Of a stretch of DNA of 64,000 nt, positions 32,311 to 42,619 are shown in pieces. Origin of the DNA: Tanypteryx hageni. Its lineage: Eukaryota; Arthropoda; Insecta; Odonata; Petaluridae. Each line of letters starts with the position of its first letter. Positions within the stretch are counted from its first letter, which is position 1. A model generated the notes under the pieces. That model was given only the letters and a program-made list of their open reading frames with translations, searched no databases and was not told the DNA's origin. The DNA lies in the NCBI GenBank assembly GCA_028673005.1, contig CM054115.1, forward strand, positions 1,674,001-1,738,000. Reading direction: 5' to 3'. The position numbers and the translations under genes are program-made.

Positions 32311-35100
32311 CGCTGATTAGCTTGATTTTTTAATGATTTGACATCCCTCTAATTCAACATCATGGCAGAAATTCATTTCGGCCGCATTTGGGTGAACGTT
32401 ATTGCTTAGAGCGGATGTCAGATTTTTCTTTGGTAACGTGTTGAAATTCTTTTCCATTGCCTGCAACGCATATAAAACATTCCCATAACCAAATGTCTTT
32501 GGTCTGTATTTGGTGAAATGCTTTGCGGCGTAGTTAGCTTTTATTTTAATGCTCATTTGTAGCAGTTCATAAAAATTCCTAACTGTTTAGTTAACTGAGA
32601 GATATGCAACTGTATTCATTGGCATTTTATTGAAAAATGTCATGTTGACTCCTGTGGCAACTAGTTAAAAATTAACTTGTATGTATAAAATGTGCAGTTG
32701 AGAGTAGTTAATGTTCTTTGTAAATCTTTTATTATATTTTGGTGTTATGTCCAAGTCAGTTTTTCTGAGAAGATGTGATCATCTTATTGCTACGCTGTGT
32801 TTAAATTGTATTAACAATGTTAGTGATCAAAGGATTGTTTTTCCTCCAATGTTGTTTGTTCAACATGGTTATAGTTGTTTCTTCTTGCTAATTACAATAC
32901 CATTTGTAAAATTTTGATATTACAGCTACCGTTCTGTGCCTTTGATTTAATGTTTTATGGCATATTGTTATTATTTGAAAGTGTTGAACTGAGGGATGCA
33001 ATTGTTTGCATTGCGATTTGACTTTAGAGTGAGTTATTGATCTATTTAGTTACTCTTAAATAATAACATGGTTAAAAAATGTCAAGTTCGAGTGAGTTAA
33101 ACTTGTTTGGTCTTGGTTGCTTATATTTTGATGATGTTCAACTGTTCCAAGCCAATTTACTACCTGGTGATAGTGACTGATTTTTTTGTGCTCTTTTAGT
33201 TGTTGAACATGTTCAAAGTTTCTTGCTCATGCTAATTGTAATGCCATTTGTTAAGATTCGACATTGTTTATCATATCGAGCATTCTACTTGATGTTAAAA
33301 GATTTGAATATTGTACAATGTAGTAATAAGGGGCAGATGGGTGAAGCAGTTTTTGGAATTTTGCTTTTCTTGATTACTTTGGATTTTATTTATTTTTTGT
33401 GAAATTTGTGGCATTTTTCTTGGATAAGTTGAATTTGTGTTGTTTGATTGAAATTGGAGTTGAATTCATTTTATTGTTTTGTTTTTATTAATTATATTCA
33501 GAATTGTGTACATTCATTATCATGAATTGTGTTAGCATTTTCAATTATTTCATAATGAAATACAAGATATGCCAATGTACCATATGCCACTTAGGGTGCT
33601 ATATGATGATTGAAATACTGGCTGACTTAACCCTGGCATCGTCTTGTTTCTATTTGTACTGTCTCTCCATGTAATCTTTGTATTTGTGGATTATTACCAT
33701 TTTGGATATTTTGCAATTGTGGCCAAAGGGACCCTGAAAATTTCCAACTGAAAGTCTAATTTTTCTATGACAGAGAATTAAAGGTTTTTTTTGTTATTTC
33801 TATTGATAACGTTGTTGTTGGAGGTCTGTGTGGAAAGGATTCTGATGCTTTCCTTGTTGACAGTATGGTTGGACAACTACGCATGTTCTTCTCAAATGTG
33901 CAATAAGAAATGAAGAAATGCAAATTAACATAAAGAGGAACCCAAGACTCTAAAATATTTGGCAACATTATGTCATTAATGTCTCCAACGCTCTGTCACA
34001 GGTTTATTTTGTCATTGCAGTTCCAAAAATTAATGGGAATTGTTTTTGTCAGCCTCTGAATTTTGTGTTCATATGTATTTTTTTATTATTTGTTGGGATG
34101 ATGTCAGTCTGATTTGTGGTTCTTTATTGGATAGGCTGTTAAATTATTTTAGTTAGAATTTCCAGCATACATGAAGTTATTTTTGTAATTTGTTGGGTAT
34201 TTCACCGATATTGTTCATTGATCCATCATTTTTTCAGGCCAAAAAGTTATTATCATGGGAAGAATGATGGATTGGAAATGTGTTTTTAGTATTTACTTTC
34301 ATTGTTATGAATTTTAGTAAAATTTTCTTTGGAAAATTTTTTAATCTTTTGCAATGATAGATGGAGAGAGTGTATTTCAGGAGAGAATTGTATCAGTCAA
34401 CTTGAACTTTGTGTTCATTAATATATTTTGGCTTTGACTTTTGAGCAAAAAATTCATGGTGAACCATTGATAAAAGGGATGCCCATGTGGCATATGCTTC
34501 TTAAGTGCTGTGTGATGAAGGTAATACAGCTGACTTCCCCTGTCTTTGTCTTGTTTCTATTTTACTGTATCTTCATGTAATCTTTGTACTCGAGGATTAT
34601 TATCATTTTGGATTTTTTGCAATTGAGATCATAGTTACTCTGAAAAGTGTTTTGCCGAATGAGTCTAATTTGTCTGTTACTTTGAGAATTAAGGTTTCTT
34701 TTGGTTATTTCTATTGATAACGTTGTTTTTGGAGGTCTGTGTGGAAAGGTGCTTTATGCTTGAATGTATTTTGGCTTTGACTTTTGAGCAAAGGATTCAT
34801 GGTGGACCTTTGATACAAGAGATGCCCATGTACCATATGCTTCTTAAGTGCTGTGTGATGAAGGTAATACAGCTGGCATTGTCTTGTTTCTATTTGTACT
34901 CTCTCTTGTAATATTTGTTCTTGAGGATTATTACCATTTTGGATTTTTTTTGCAATTGAGGTGAAAGTTACCCTGAAATGTGTTTTTCTGAATGAAAGTC
35001 TAATTTTTCAGTTACATTGACAATTAATGGTTCTTTTGGTTATTTCTATTGATAACGTTGTTGGAGGTCTGTGTGGAAAGGCACTTGATGTTTTCCTTGT
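32311..35100 (+). repeat. Family X-related repeat region with internal duplications
   Basis: The block beginning TTTTGGCTTTGACTTTTGAG starts at 34426 and again at 34767, giving a tandem duplication with a period of about 340 bp; a diverged third copy is at about 33545-33850 (shared TTTCTATTGATAACGTTGTT and GGAGGTCTGTGTGGAAAGG). The stretch CTTGCTAATTACAATACCATTTGT at 32886 recurs at 33228 in altered form. Sequence at 34050-34330 matches 30655-30960. No protein is recognised. Confidence 0.6.
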
Positions 35101-36075
35101 GAATGCGATGGTTGGCAAAATATGATTCTTTTTATATGGCTGGTAAATTCTGCTGCCTCTTAATAACATCATGTGTTTATTTCTCATGTTTTTTACCTTT
35201 TTGTGAGTTTTTGTCATAATCAACAGAAACTGTCTCAATGAGAGCCTTGCTCTTCATATGGCATTGCTTCCTTTTAATACACAATATTTTTCATGTCTTT
35301 TTATTTGATACATTTATTTTGTCTTGCCCTTTATTCCTCTAATTAAGCTGATCTATTCCAATCTCTTCAAAACATTGTTTGTCCGACTAGTTTTCTACTG
35401 TGTATGCCATAACTGCACCCTGAAATTCACTTAAATGGAGTTTTATGGAATGTCCTGTTTAGTGGAATCTGTTGCTTTCACAGCTGAGTAACAACATTTC
35501 CATTTCCACAAAATAAGATGGATGCATCACGATCCTTGCTTCCAATCAGTACTTCTGTCTTTGTTCTGCATAGAATATTCTTACCCATTCTCCAATGAGG
35601 TTCCTCTTCACTTTGATCCTTAAGTTCGGTTGCTGTCATTAAGGCAAGAAAGTCCAATATAATCCCTTTTTTAGATATTTGTCATCATAATGACAACAAA
35701 TATTGCAGTGAGGATTGTCATATTAAGGTTAAAATTCTCTGGAGATCAGGATTCAACTATTACCAAGAATGAATGCTGAGAGTATTTATACAAGTGGATG
35801 GTGATGTTAATACCATGTGTATTCTTTTTTTTTCTTTCAATGCTCCATTGTTTACTAATAATTTTTCTCTTTGTAACCTATTTTCTGAGGGAAGAAGGCT
35901 TTTAGCATTTGCTATTTTGGCATCATTTGGATCTTGTTATATCAACAGTATTCGATTGCATAAATATTATGTGGTATTTTAATGCAATAAGGACAAGTAT
36001 TTCTATTTGTCTTTGGGTATATAAATTGTGCTTTGGCAAGTGTTCGGAATAAACTAGAATGACAAATTTGGTGAA
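35101..36075. other. No feature recognised
   Basis: AT-rich, T-rich on the plus strand like the repeat region to its left, probably more of the same unclassified repeat, but no alignment partner was found. Confidence 0.3.
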
Positions 36076-36185
36076 TACAGTCGACTCCCGAGATTCGACC
36101 AACTCGAGAATTTGACCGGTCGAACTAGCCGACATCACATCCGGACCACGCAGAGTTTTTCAAACTTTCTCAGACGTCGTTAAAG

Positions 36186-36432
36186 CTGTTGTAGATATTT
36201 GAATCTGTGCTGATTTCGCTCGTTTTTTAGTTTTAATCATTTATATAAGATTTAGTTTCTCTCCAGAAATCGTTATTCCTGTTATAGTAGTTTGAATTAG
36301 TATTAGTTTCGCTCGTTTTTTAGTTTTAATCATTTATATAAGGTGTAGTTTCTCTCCAGACATCGTTATTCCTGTTATTGCAGTTTGAATTTGTACTGAT
36401 TTCGCTCGTTTTTTAGTTGTAATCATTTATAT
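36186..36432. repeat. Tandem repeat of about 97 bp, 2.6 copies
   Basis: Units share GATTTCGCTCGTTTTTTAGT, TAATCATTTATAT and TTTCTCTCCAGAAATCGTTA. Located between the left end and the transposase remnant of the Tigger-like element, where the element's 5' leader or promoter would be. Confidence 0.8.
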
Positions 36433-36466
36433 TAGTTATTTTTTATTTTTAAATTTATCCCTTGAC

Positions 36467-36697
36467 ATGGCATCTAAAAGGAAATTTAATAGTGATAATG
36501 CGAGTGTATCCAATAAAAGAGTGCATAAGACTCATAGATACGAATTAAAATTAAAAATTTTAAAGCGTGTTGATCAATAGGAAAGCCATGCTGAAATCGC
36601 ACGGCTAGCAGTAGCTGCTTCAACTTCGGAGGCAAGGACTAACCCACCCAATTCCCCAGTTAATAGCAAATCCAGTAGCCCCTCTTCTTCCAACTAA
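36467..36697 (+). pseudogene. Tigger transposase, N terminus fused to C terminus
   Basis: Starts MASKRKFNSDNASVSNKR, followed by HRYELKLKILKRVDQ, an in-frame TAG, then ESHAEIARLAVAA and a Ser/Pro/Asn-rich end. The first part matches the first helix-turn-helix of pogo/CENP-B-like transposases (EEKLKILKRLDEGESHAEIAR in the general pattern). The recognition helix, second DNA-binding domain and whole DDE catalytic domain are absent: sequence jumps from IAR to a C-terminal tail in the same frame. Only 76 codons of an expected 500 or more remain. A deletion derivative that could only move with help from a full-length relative. Confidence 0.7.
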
Positions 36698-37330
36698 AAT
36701 TTCTGATCTTTGTAATTAATAAACTAAGTCCAGTAGACGCAGTTGTAAAAGATTTAAGGAAATAAAATATTGTCAATGTCATTGTTTTTTAAATCCTAAG
36801 TAATTTTCTCCTTTTTAATAACTTTTATATAATTTTGCTGTGATAAGGGTATAGTTTTATGCATAGATATATTCAGTACTGTAGCAAGTTGGGCCACAAA
36901 CTGTCTTCGCTAGGGCTCTTTAGGGATGTGCTGCGATCTTCATGTATGCGCCGTTTATTAAAAATTTTGAAACTGGAATAGTCAAAATATTACTCGTGAT
37001 TTTCCTGTTAAATGTTGGTAAAGTACAAATACAAGTAATTCCTTCATTTAAATGACATGGGAAACGATGAGGCAGATTGGATTCAATTTGGAATTTTTTA
37101 CGCAAGATAGTCATACGAAAAAAAGATTTTTTTCTTTACAGTGCGCGTATAAATTATATATTAAATTTTTTTTATCAATTTCATGTTTGGCAATCTCATC
37201 ATTTGAGAGGGAGGAGTTTCTTTCGATGATTCTCTTAGAGGACATCTGTTGGGGCAGTTTGATACTAGCTTGGCTAGTTCCCGTCCCACCAAGGAAAACA
37301 TCCGTGTTCAGAAACGAGAGAAAATGTTCT

Positions 37331-37401
37331 GCTACGATAGTTCAGAGGTAGAATATCCGCCCGGCAAGTGGAAGACCCGGGTTCAATTCCCGGTCATAGC
37401 A
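37331..37401 (+). tRNA. tRNA-Gly-like gene or pseudogene (anticodon loop reads GGC)
   Basis: A 71-nt cloverleaf fits exactly the spacing of tRNA-Gly: acceptor GCTACGA/TCATAGC with one mismatch, D arm GTTC-AGAGGTA-GAAT, anticodon stem TCCGC/GTGGA (one G-T pair), T arm CCGGG-TTCAATT-CCCGG, discriminator A, and a downstream T6 run that can terminate Pol III. B box GGTTCAATTCC. The anticodon loop is CCGGCAA, giving GGC (Ala) with C instead of the invariant T at position 33, while the body is Gly-like. This favours a pseudogene or a tRNA-derived SINE head over a working gene. Confidence 0.5.
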
Positions 37402-37620
37402 GACTTTTTTCTCGTTTCAAAAATTGTTCCAATTATCAATTCATAACAATATTGTTTTATTAACATTTGAGTAATGTTATTTTATGTTTATATAACGCGA
37501 GAGTGAACTTGGTAATTTTTTCCCGAGTGTTAGTGTACCAAAAATCGACATTCGGCTGTTCGAGATTCGACCGCATTTTCAGGAACGCATCCCAGTCGAA
37601 TCTCGGGAGTCGCCTGTGTA

Positions 37621-38423
37621 TTTGTAATGTGTAATGTTTTGAGAAGGATGCTAAGTGGATGTAAAACTTATGATGTTCTCATTCATAATGTTGATGTTAT
37701 CTCTTAAAAGTACATTGTAAAAATTAATTTGAAGATGATATATCTTTGTAGACAGAGCACGTTGAAATGGTAAAATTAACATTGCAAGTAAAATGAGTTT
37801 AATCTTGTTTGATTGTATGTTCTATATGTTTATTTTTGGAATTGTCTTGGTAATATCTGTCTTCTGAAGAAAGGAGGTCTCTCCAATTTTCTATTTCATC
37901 ATCTATTGAAACAACAAACATCTGTGAAATTGTTTGGTGATTACATCCACATAACTAACAGGAAATGGGTTAGGATAAGCTCTCATTCATTCCTTATTTC
38001 ACTCACATGGAGAAGATATTGGAAAAATCACCGTCTCTAAATCAAATTAAGACCTTAAGTAATTTCCAATGTTTATGTCAGCATCAATCCCAGACAGCTT
38101 TAAAAATTCAATATCTTTGAGTGAAATGTAAAGATTCTTCAAAAATTATGAGGGGTTATAAAATGATGTTGAACTAATTCCTAAAATCTTCAGTTATATT
38201 TATCTTCGATGAAAGCTATCTCAGGCAGTATATTTTAATCCTATTTATGCAAGCAAATTTATCCAATTTTCTGTAATGCATCAGTTTGAACTGGCAACTT
38301 TTAAATGTATAGCGTGATTACCTGTTTGCCTGTGATGATCCTAGATAAGGTGCCTGTCATTTTTAAGTGGAGTTTTGATTTAAGGAGGCGTTTGTAATTT
38401 TCTTTTATGGCTTACATCTGAGC
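37621..38423. other. No feature recognised
   Basis: AT-rich sequence between the Tigger-like and piggyBac-like elements, only random-looking short frames. Confidence 0.3.
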
Positions 38424-38427
38424 TTAA

Positions 38428-39760
38428 CGCTCCGAGCGTGTGCGACATAGCATTCACATCCTCTCTTTCCCATGCCTCCAGCGTGTGCGACACACCGTAT
38501 GCATCCGAAATTTTCATTAAGTTTTGTTATCGCTACGGCTCTGATTTATGTGCTTTCAGAGAGTGAATATGCAAGCCAATGCTGTCTGCTTTCGTTCTGT
38601 GGTTCCTTGTTGTCTGTGTTTACGTGTTAGTATTTTTTTAAATTTTTTTTTCTATCTCGGACCTGGCCGTAGCAGTGCTTACTCAGGCTCCTCAGGCCTC
38701 TTATCTTTCGTGCGTTGCGTCTCAGACTTTCATAAGAGCTCTCATCTTCCTGGCTCTTATTTACGATGCTTCGAGCTGATGGTCGAGGTTTCTTAGTGCC
38801 TGCGTTTGCGTCATTTTTTTTATTTTTTTTTCATCTTGGTCCTGTCCTTGAGCCAAACCCCTATTTAGTTCACCATGGCTTGTAGCTCTCGTGAGTTGGC
38901 GGATTGGGAAGTGTTTTGGAGAAATATAGTGAAAGTAGTGTAGATATATATTCTGAAGATTCGAACGGGTACTCTATTGATTCCAGTTCCGAAGAGGCAT
39001 TGGAAGAAATAACTCACTCAACTGTGAATATTCAAGAGAATATTTGGGGAGATGTCGACAGTGCTAACCCTCCTCGGCCTTTTGCGTGTGATTTAGTTGG
39101 AAAACAAATAGTGCAGGTTTTATCAACAGATTATCCCTTTAGATATTTTGAGTTATTTTTTGATGAGGATCTAATTGCCCTCATAGTGGTTGAAACTAAT
39201 CGTTACGCGGAACAATTCCTTGCCCACGAGAAAAATAAGATCACGTCTTTAAAAAATCGCGCTATCAAAAGTGGTTTGCTTTGCTAATGTTGATGGGAAT
39301 CATTCAAAAACCAGCTCTCAGAATGTATTTTAGTAGAAAACATATATTAGAAATGTCATTTATTCCAAATGCAATGAGTGAAGAAAGATTTTATTTGTTG
39401 AGCAAATTTTTGCATTTTGTAGATAATACCGATAAAGACATTGTAAATAGAGATCCTATTGTATAAAATTCTACCTATCAGTGATTATTTGAAAAATAAA
39501 TTCCATAAAATTTATATACCGGGTAAAGAAGTATGTGTACCAGACGCAGCTGAACTACTAAACGTCGGAGCAGCAGCACATAGTAGAAATTGGATTGAAA
39601 TAAATGTATGTATTTATTTTTTATTATATAAAATGAACAATTTTAAATACGACATAATTTTTTGGAAATTTTTAAATGATAATGAAAGTACAAAAAATAT
39701 TAAAGTGAATGCATGCATTTTAGTATTTTGTGCTTGCGAAAAAAAGTCACGCTGAGCGAT
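38428..39760 (+). mobile_element. Short piggyBac-like derivative
   Basis: TTAA at 38424-38427 and 39761-39764 bracket similar but imperfect inverted ends (CGCTCCGAGCGTG at left; ATCGCTCAGCGTG inverted at right). Near the left end AGCGTGTGCGACA is repeated at 38434 and 38470, a plausible subterminal repeat. The enclosed transposase lacks its second half. The ends are less certain than those of the element at 23.3 kb. Confidence 0.45.
38904..39550 (+). pseudogene. piggyBac transposase, N-terminal half
   Basis: Acidic N terminus (KYSESSVDIYSED, SIDSSSEEAL), then YPFRYFELFFDEDLIALIVV and ETNRYAEQFLAHEK, a frameshift at about 39275, LMLMGIIQKPALRMYFSRKH, SEERFYLLSKFLHFVDNTDK, and a second frameshift leading to YKILPISDYLKNKFHKIYIP and GKEVCV. 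These are the standard piggyBac blocks up to just before the first catalytic Asp. From 39550 onward the sequence departs and the DDE core is absent. Non-functional; the piggyBac family differs from the copies at 4.1 kb and 23.7 kb. Confidence 0.8.
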
Positions 39761-40015
39761 TTAAATGCCGTTGATTAAAGTCTCGCTTGATGGGTTAAAT
39801 CATTTCTTCTTGCATCAAAAAATTGTTCATGTTTATGCCTACATATTTTAAAGAAGCTGTGTAATTTCAAATGAACTAATCAAGAGTATAATTAAAGTGT
39901 CTAACAGATTATGGAGTTATCCCTGTAAGTGACCAATGTATCACAATGAATTTTCAGACCCATGTACTCTTGCTGTCGGTTGTTTATTATTGTAGTGAAG
40001 GAAAATTGTTGCAAT

Positions 40016-40028
40016 ATAGTCGTTGCCA
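40016..40028. repeat. Target-site duplication of LINE B, 5' side
   Basis: ATAGTCGTTGCCA, identical to 49352-49364. Confidence 0.9.
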
Positions 40029-40628
40029 CCCCCCTGCGGGTAGGGGGATTGAGAATACTCCCGCAGCCCCTCTGCTGGTCGTAAGAGGCGACCAATGGGC
40101 GAGGAGGCAACCTCGTTAAAAAACCCATTTTAAGCTTAGGGTAGCTTCCAGACAGTATGTGGATCTGCTGTCTGAGTCCAGCCATGTCACCTGGCTGTCG
40201 ATCCACCCGCGTGTTTGCTGTGCGTGGAGACCCGTAAGGGGGAGAAGAGGTACCTGGTGGTTGAGCTTCCTGGACCCCGTCTGGGTTTCGGATGCCCAAG
40301 ATGGGCACAGGGAGCAACACACCACTTTGGCCTCTGATTCGCTGTAAACGGGAGTCAGGTGCTAGCCACACCCGATTAATCGGCTTGCCGTCACGTCTTG
40401 GCGTTTCAGTTGGCGAGTGCCAAGGCAATGGGGATTTGTGTAGGGGGGTCAAAGGTGCATGGGTTTGGAGACCCCATGCACTGGAGATCTGACCTGAAGC
40501 AGGCAGCCATGTCAGAGGTGCTATATCCCTTTGGTTAGACCTGGCGTCCGCATCAGTTTGTGGTGCGGCGTCCCATTTGTGGCTCCGTGGTGGGTGAGGA
40601 GACCAGGGGATGAATATAAATTACTTGG
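40029..40628 (+). promoter_or_regulatory. LINE B 5' UTR
   Basis: First bases fold as an interleaved pair of stems: CTGCGGG (40034-40040) with CCCGCAG (40060-40066) and AGGGG (40042-40046) with CCCCT (40067-40071), followed by hairpin GGTCG/CGACC (40077-40093). Same layout at the start of LINE A and of the fragment at 56429. LINEs of this kind use internal promoters near the 5' end, so this is probably both transcription start and a structured RNA. ORFs overlapping it are artefacts. Confidence 0.6.
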
Positions 40629-41829
40629 ATGGCAGAAAAACTTTCTCCGCCACCAAAAAGATCCCGTCCGGACTCAGGCGGGGGAGACATAGAGTATACA
40701 TGCAAAAAATATTTAATTATGAAATGTTCAACAGAAGGTGAGACCTTCACGAAAGTGTCTCCCTTCTTGATATATAAGTCTTTGTCTGTACAGGTGCCTG
40801 GACTTCTAGAGTCGGTCAAGAAGCTTTGGGACGGTACTCTTCTTTTAACCAGTATGAATGAGACCCAAAGCAGGAAGATCTTAAACATCTCCATGCTGGG
40901 AGAAATGCCGGTTACAGTTGAGACCCATAAAACCCTCAACACTTGTCAAGGGGTCATATCCAATTATGACCTTCTATACGTAGAAATCGAGGAGTGTAAG
41001 TGGGAGATGGCCTCGCAGGGGGTCATCGACTGCAGGAGACTGACCACAAAGAGAAACGGTGAGGTTGTCAATACCACCTCGATGGTTCTCACGTTCTCCC
41101 TCGAGAAGCTACCAGAGAAGGTCATGATTGGATATGAGGCATGTTCAGTTCGGCCATACATACTAAACCCTATGCGCTGTTTTCAGTGCCAAAGGTTTGA
41201 GCACACTGCTCCACGGTGCAAGGGCAAAGCAGTTTGCCCCCGATGTAATCGGGAAATGCACGATGGAGCAGAATGCACAACAACAGTATCGTGCACGAAC
41301 TGCGATGGTTCGCATCTGGCATTCTCACGGGACTGCCCGAAGTTGAAGGAGGAAAAGAAGATATTGGAGCTGAAGACTCTTGACAAGCTGTCTTATTTCG
41401 AGGCAAGGAAAAGGTTCCGCACGCTTGTCGCTCCAGTCTTTTCAAGGTCTTTCGCTTTCGTGGCAGTCACCCCAATTAAGAAGAGTACCATCGCTACACA
41501 GACAGACGAGGTAGCACCCATAAATAGATCAAAAAATAAAGATAGGGATGAAAGGAAAACAAAGGAAAGTGCCAAAAAGGAGGCTACAAAAAAACAAAGG
41601 CAAGAGAGTCCTATGGAAGTTGGAAGCGAGCAAGTCTCCAGCAGCTTCCAAAGAGGATTTTAAGAAAACAGGGGATAAATCCCCTATAAAACCAAATACA
41701 AAGCTGATAAGGCCCTCCACATCCAATCCAGAAGATATGGATATGGATTACTTATCAGATAGCGGCATCAAATTCCTCAAGATGCCGGGAAGGGGGAAAG
41801 GCCGGAAAAAATTAACAATAAAGAGGTAA
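40629..41829 (+). pseudogene. LINE B ORF1 (zinc-knuckle RNA-binding protein), one frameshift
   Basis: Starts MAEKLSPPPKRSRPDSGG. N-terminal domain with FTKVSPFLIYKSLSVQVPG, VETHKTLNTCQGVISNYDLL, RRLTTKRNGEVVNTTS and SVRPYILNPMRCFQC. Three zinc knuckles follow: CFQCQRFEHTAPRC, CPRCNREMHDGAEC and CTNCDGSHLAFSRDC. A Lys/Glu-rich stretch and a basic C terminus (GRGKGRKKLTIKR) end the protein. The main frame stops at 41663 and the tail continues in another frame (KTGDKSPIKPNTK...), so one indel near 41655 separates them. The protein would coat LINE RNA as a chaperone. Stop at 41829, 24 bp before ORF2. Confidence 0.9.
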
Positions 41830-41853
41830 CCCCTCTAATCTCATCCTCAGAGA

Positions 41854-42619
41854 ATGAATAAAATAATTCAATGGAACTGTAATGGCTTTCGATACCACCT
41901 GCCAGAAATTCGTCTCCTCCTATCGGAGTTATCACCAGTATGTGTTTCCTTCCAGGAAACACGATTCAGGGAAACTGACATAGTCACACTCAGAGGGTAT
42001 TCCTTGTATAGAAAGGACCTCGTGAGTGCCCAGCAAGCTCACGGAGGAGTGGCTGTGTTGGTTCACAACTCGAAGTACTCTGAGGAGGTAACTCTTAACA
42101 CGCAGCTGCAGGCTGTAGTAGTTAGAGTTGCTCTCCCTCAGCTGGTGACGATCTGCTCAGTCTATCTGCCCCCTAATGAAAATCCTACAAATAGGTCAAT
42201 TCTTGACCTTGTAGATCAACTTCCTCCCCCATTCATTCTTATGGGCGATTTTAATGCCCATAATTCAGAGTGGGGGTCGGAGAGGACATCCTAGGGGACG
42301 TCGCCTTTCTGAGATATTCTCGAGCCTGGATCTGGTGATACTCAACGATGGTAGCGACACACACTTCAGTGCTGGCGGTGGGTCCTTTTCTTCTATTGAC
42401 CTAACCATCTGCTCTAGCACGGTCGCTCCATTGTTTGAGTGGGAGGTGTACGAGGATCTATGTGGCAGCGATCATTTCCCGATTATCCTGAAATGCTTAT
42501 CTGCTAATGTTTCGGAGATGCGTTGCCCCAAGTGGGCCATAAAAAAGCAGATTGGTGCAAGTTTTCAGGTACCGTTCAACTCACGGAAAAACAGTTCCCC
42601 TCGGGTGATGAACATGTGA
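41854..42619 (+). pseudogene. LINE B ORF2, AP endonuclease
   Basis: Starts MNKIIQWNCNGFRYHLPEI. Catalytic landmarks in order: QWNCNG, SFQETRF, AHGGVAVLVH, LMGDFNAHNSEWG, then after a frameshift near 42280, GRRLSEIFSSLDLVILND, SFSSIDLTICSS and CGSDHFPII. It would make the first nick at the insertion site. A second frame change near 42540 leads into the RT frame. The start is supported by alignment with LINEs A and C and by its short spacing to ORF1. Confidence 0.9.

Larger units (their letters stand above)
36078..37618 (+). mobile_element. pogo/Tigger-like element, deletion derivative
   Basis: Left end CAGTCGACTCCCGAGATTCG and right end, inverted, CAGGCGACTCCCGAGATTCG, with TA on each side (36076-36077 and 37619-37620). 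The sequence CAGTCGACTC...with TA duplication is the pogo/Tigger hallmark. Inside is a short open frame matching the two ends of a Tigger transposase, a 97-bp tandem repeat and a tRNA-Gly-like sequence. Confidence 0.75.

Noticed and set aside
40159..40492. Open frames in both orientations over the LINE B 5' UTR, and their twins at 56556-56889
   Set aside because: They are conserved only because the UTR is repeated; real ORF1 begins at 40629.
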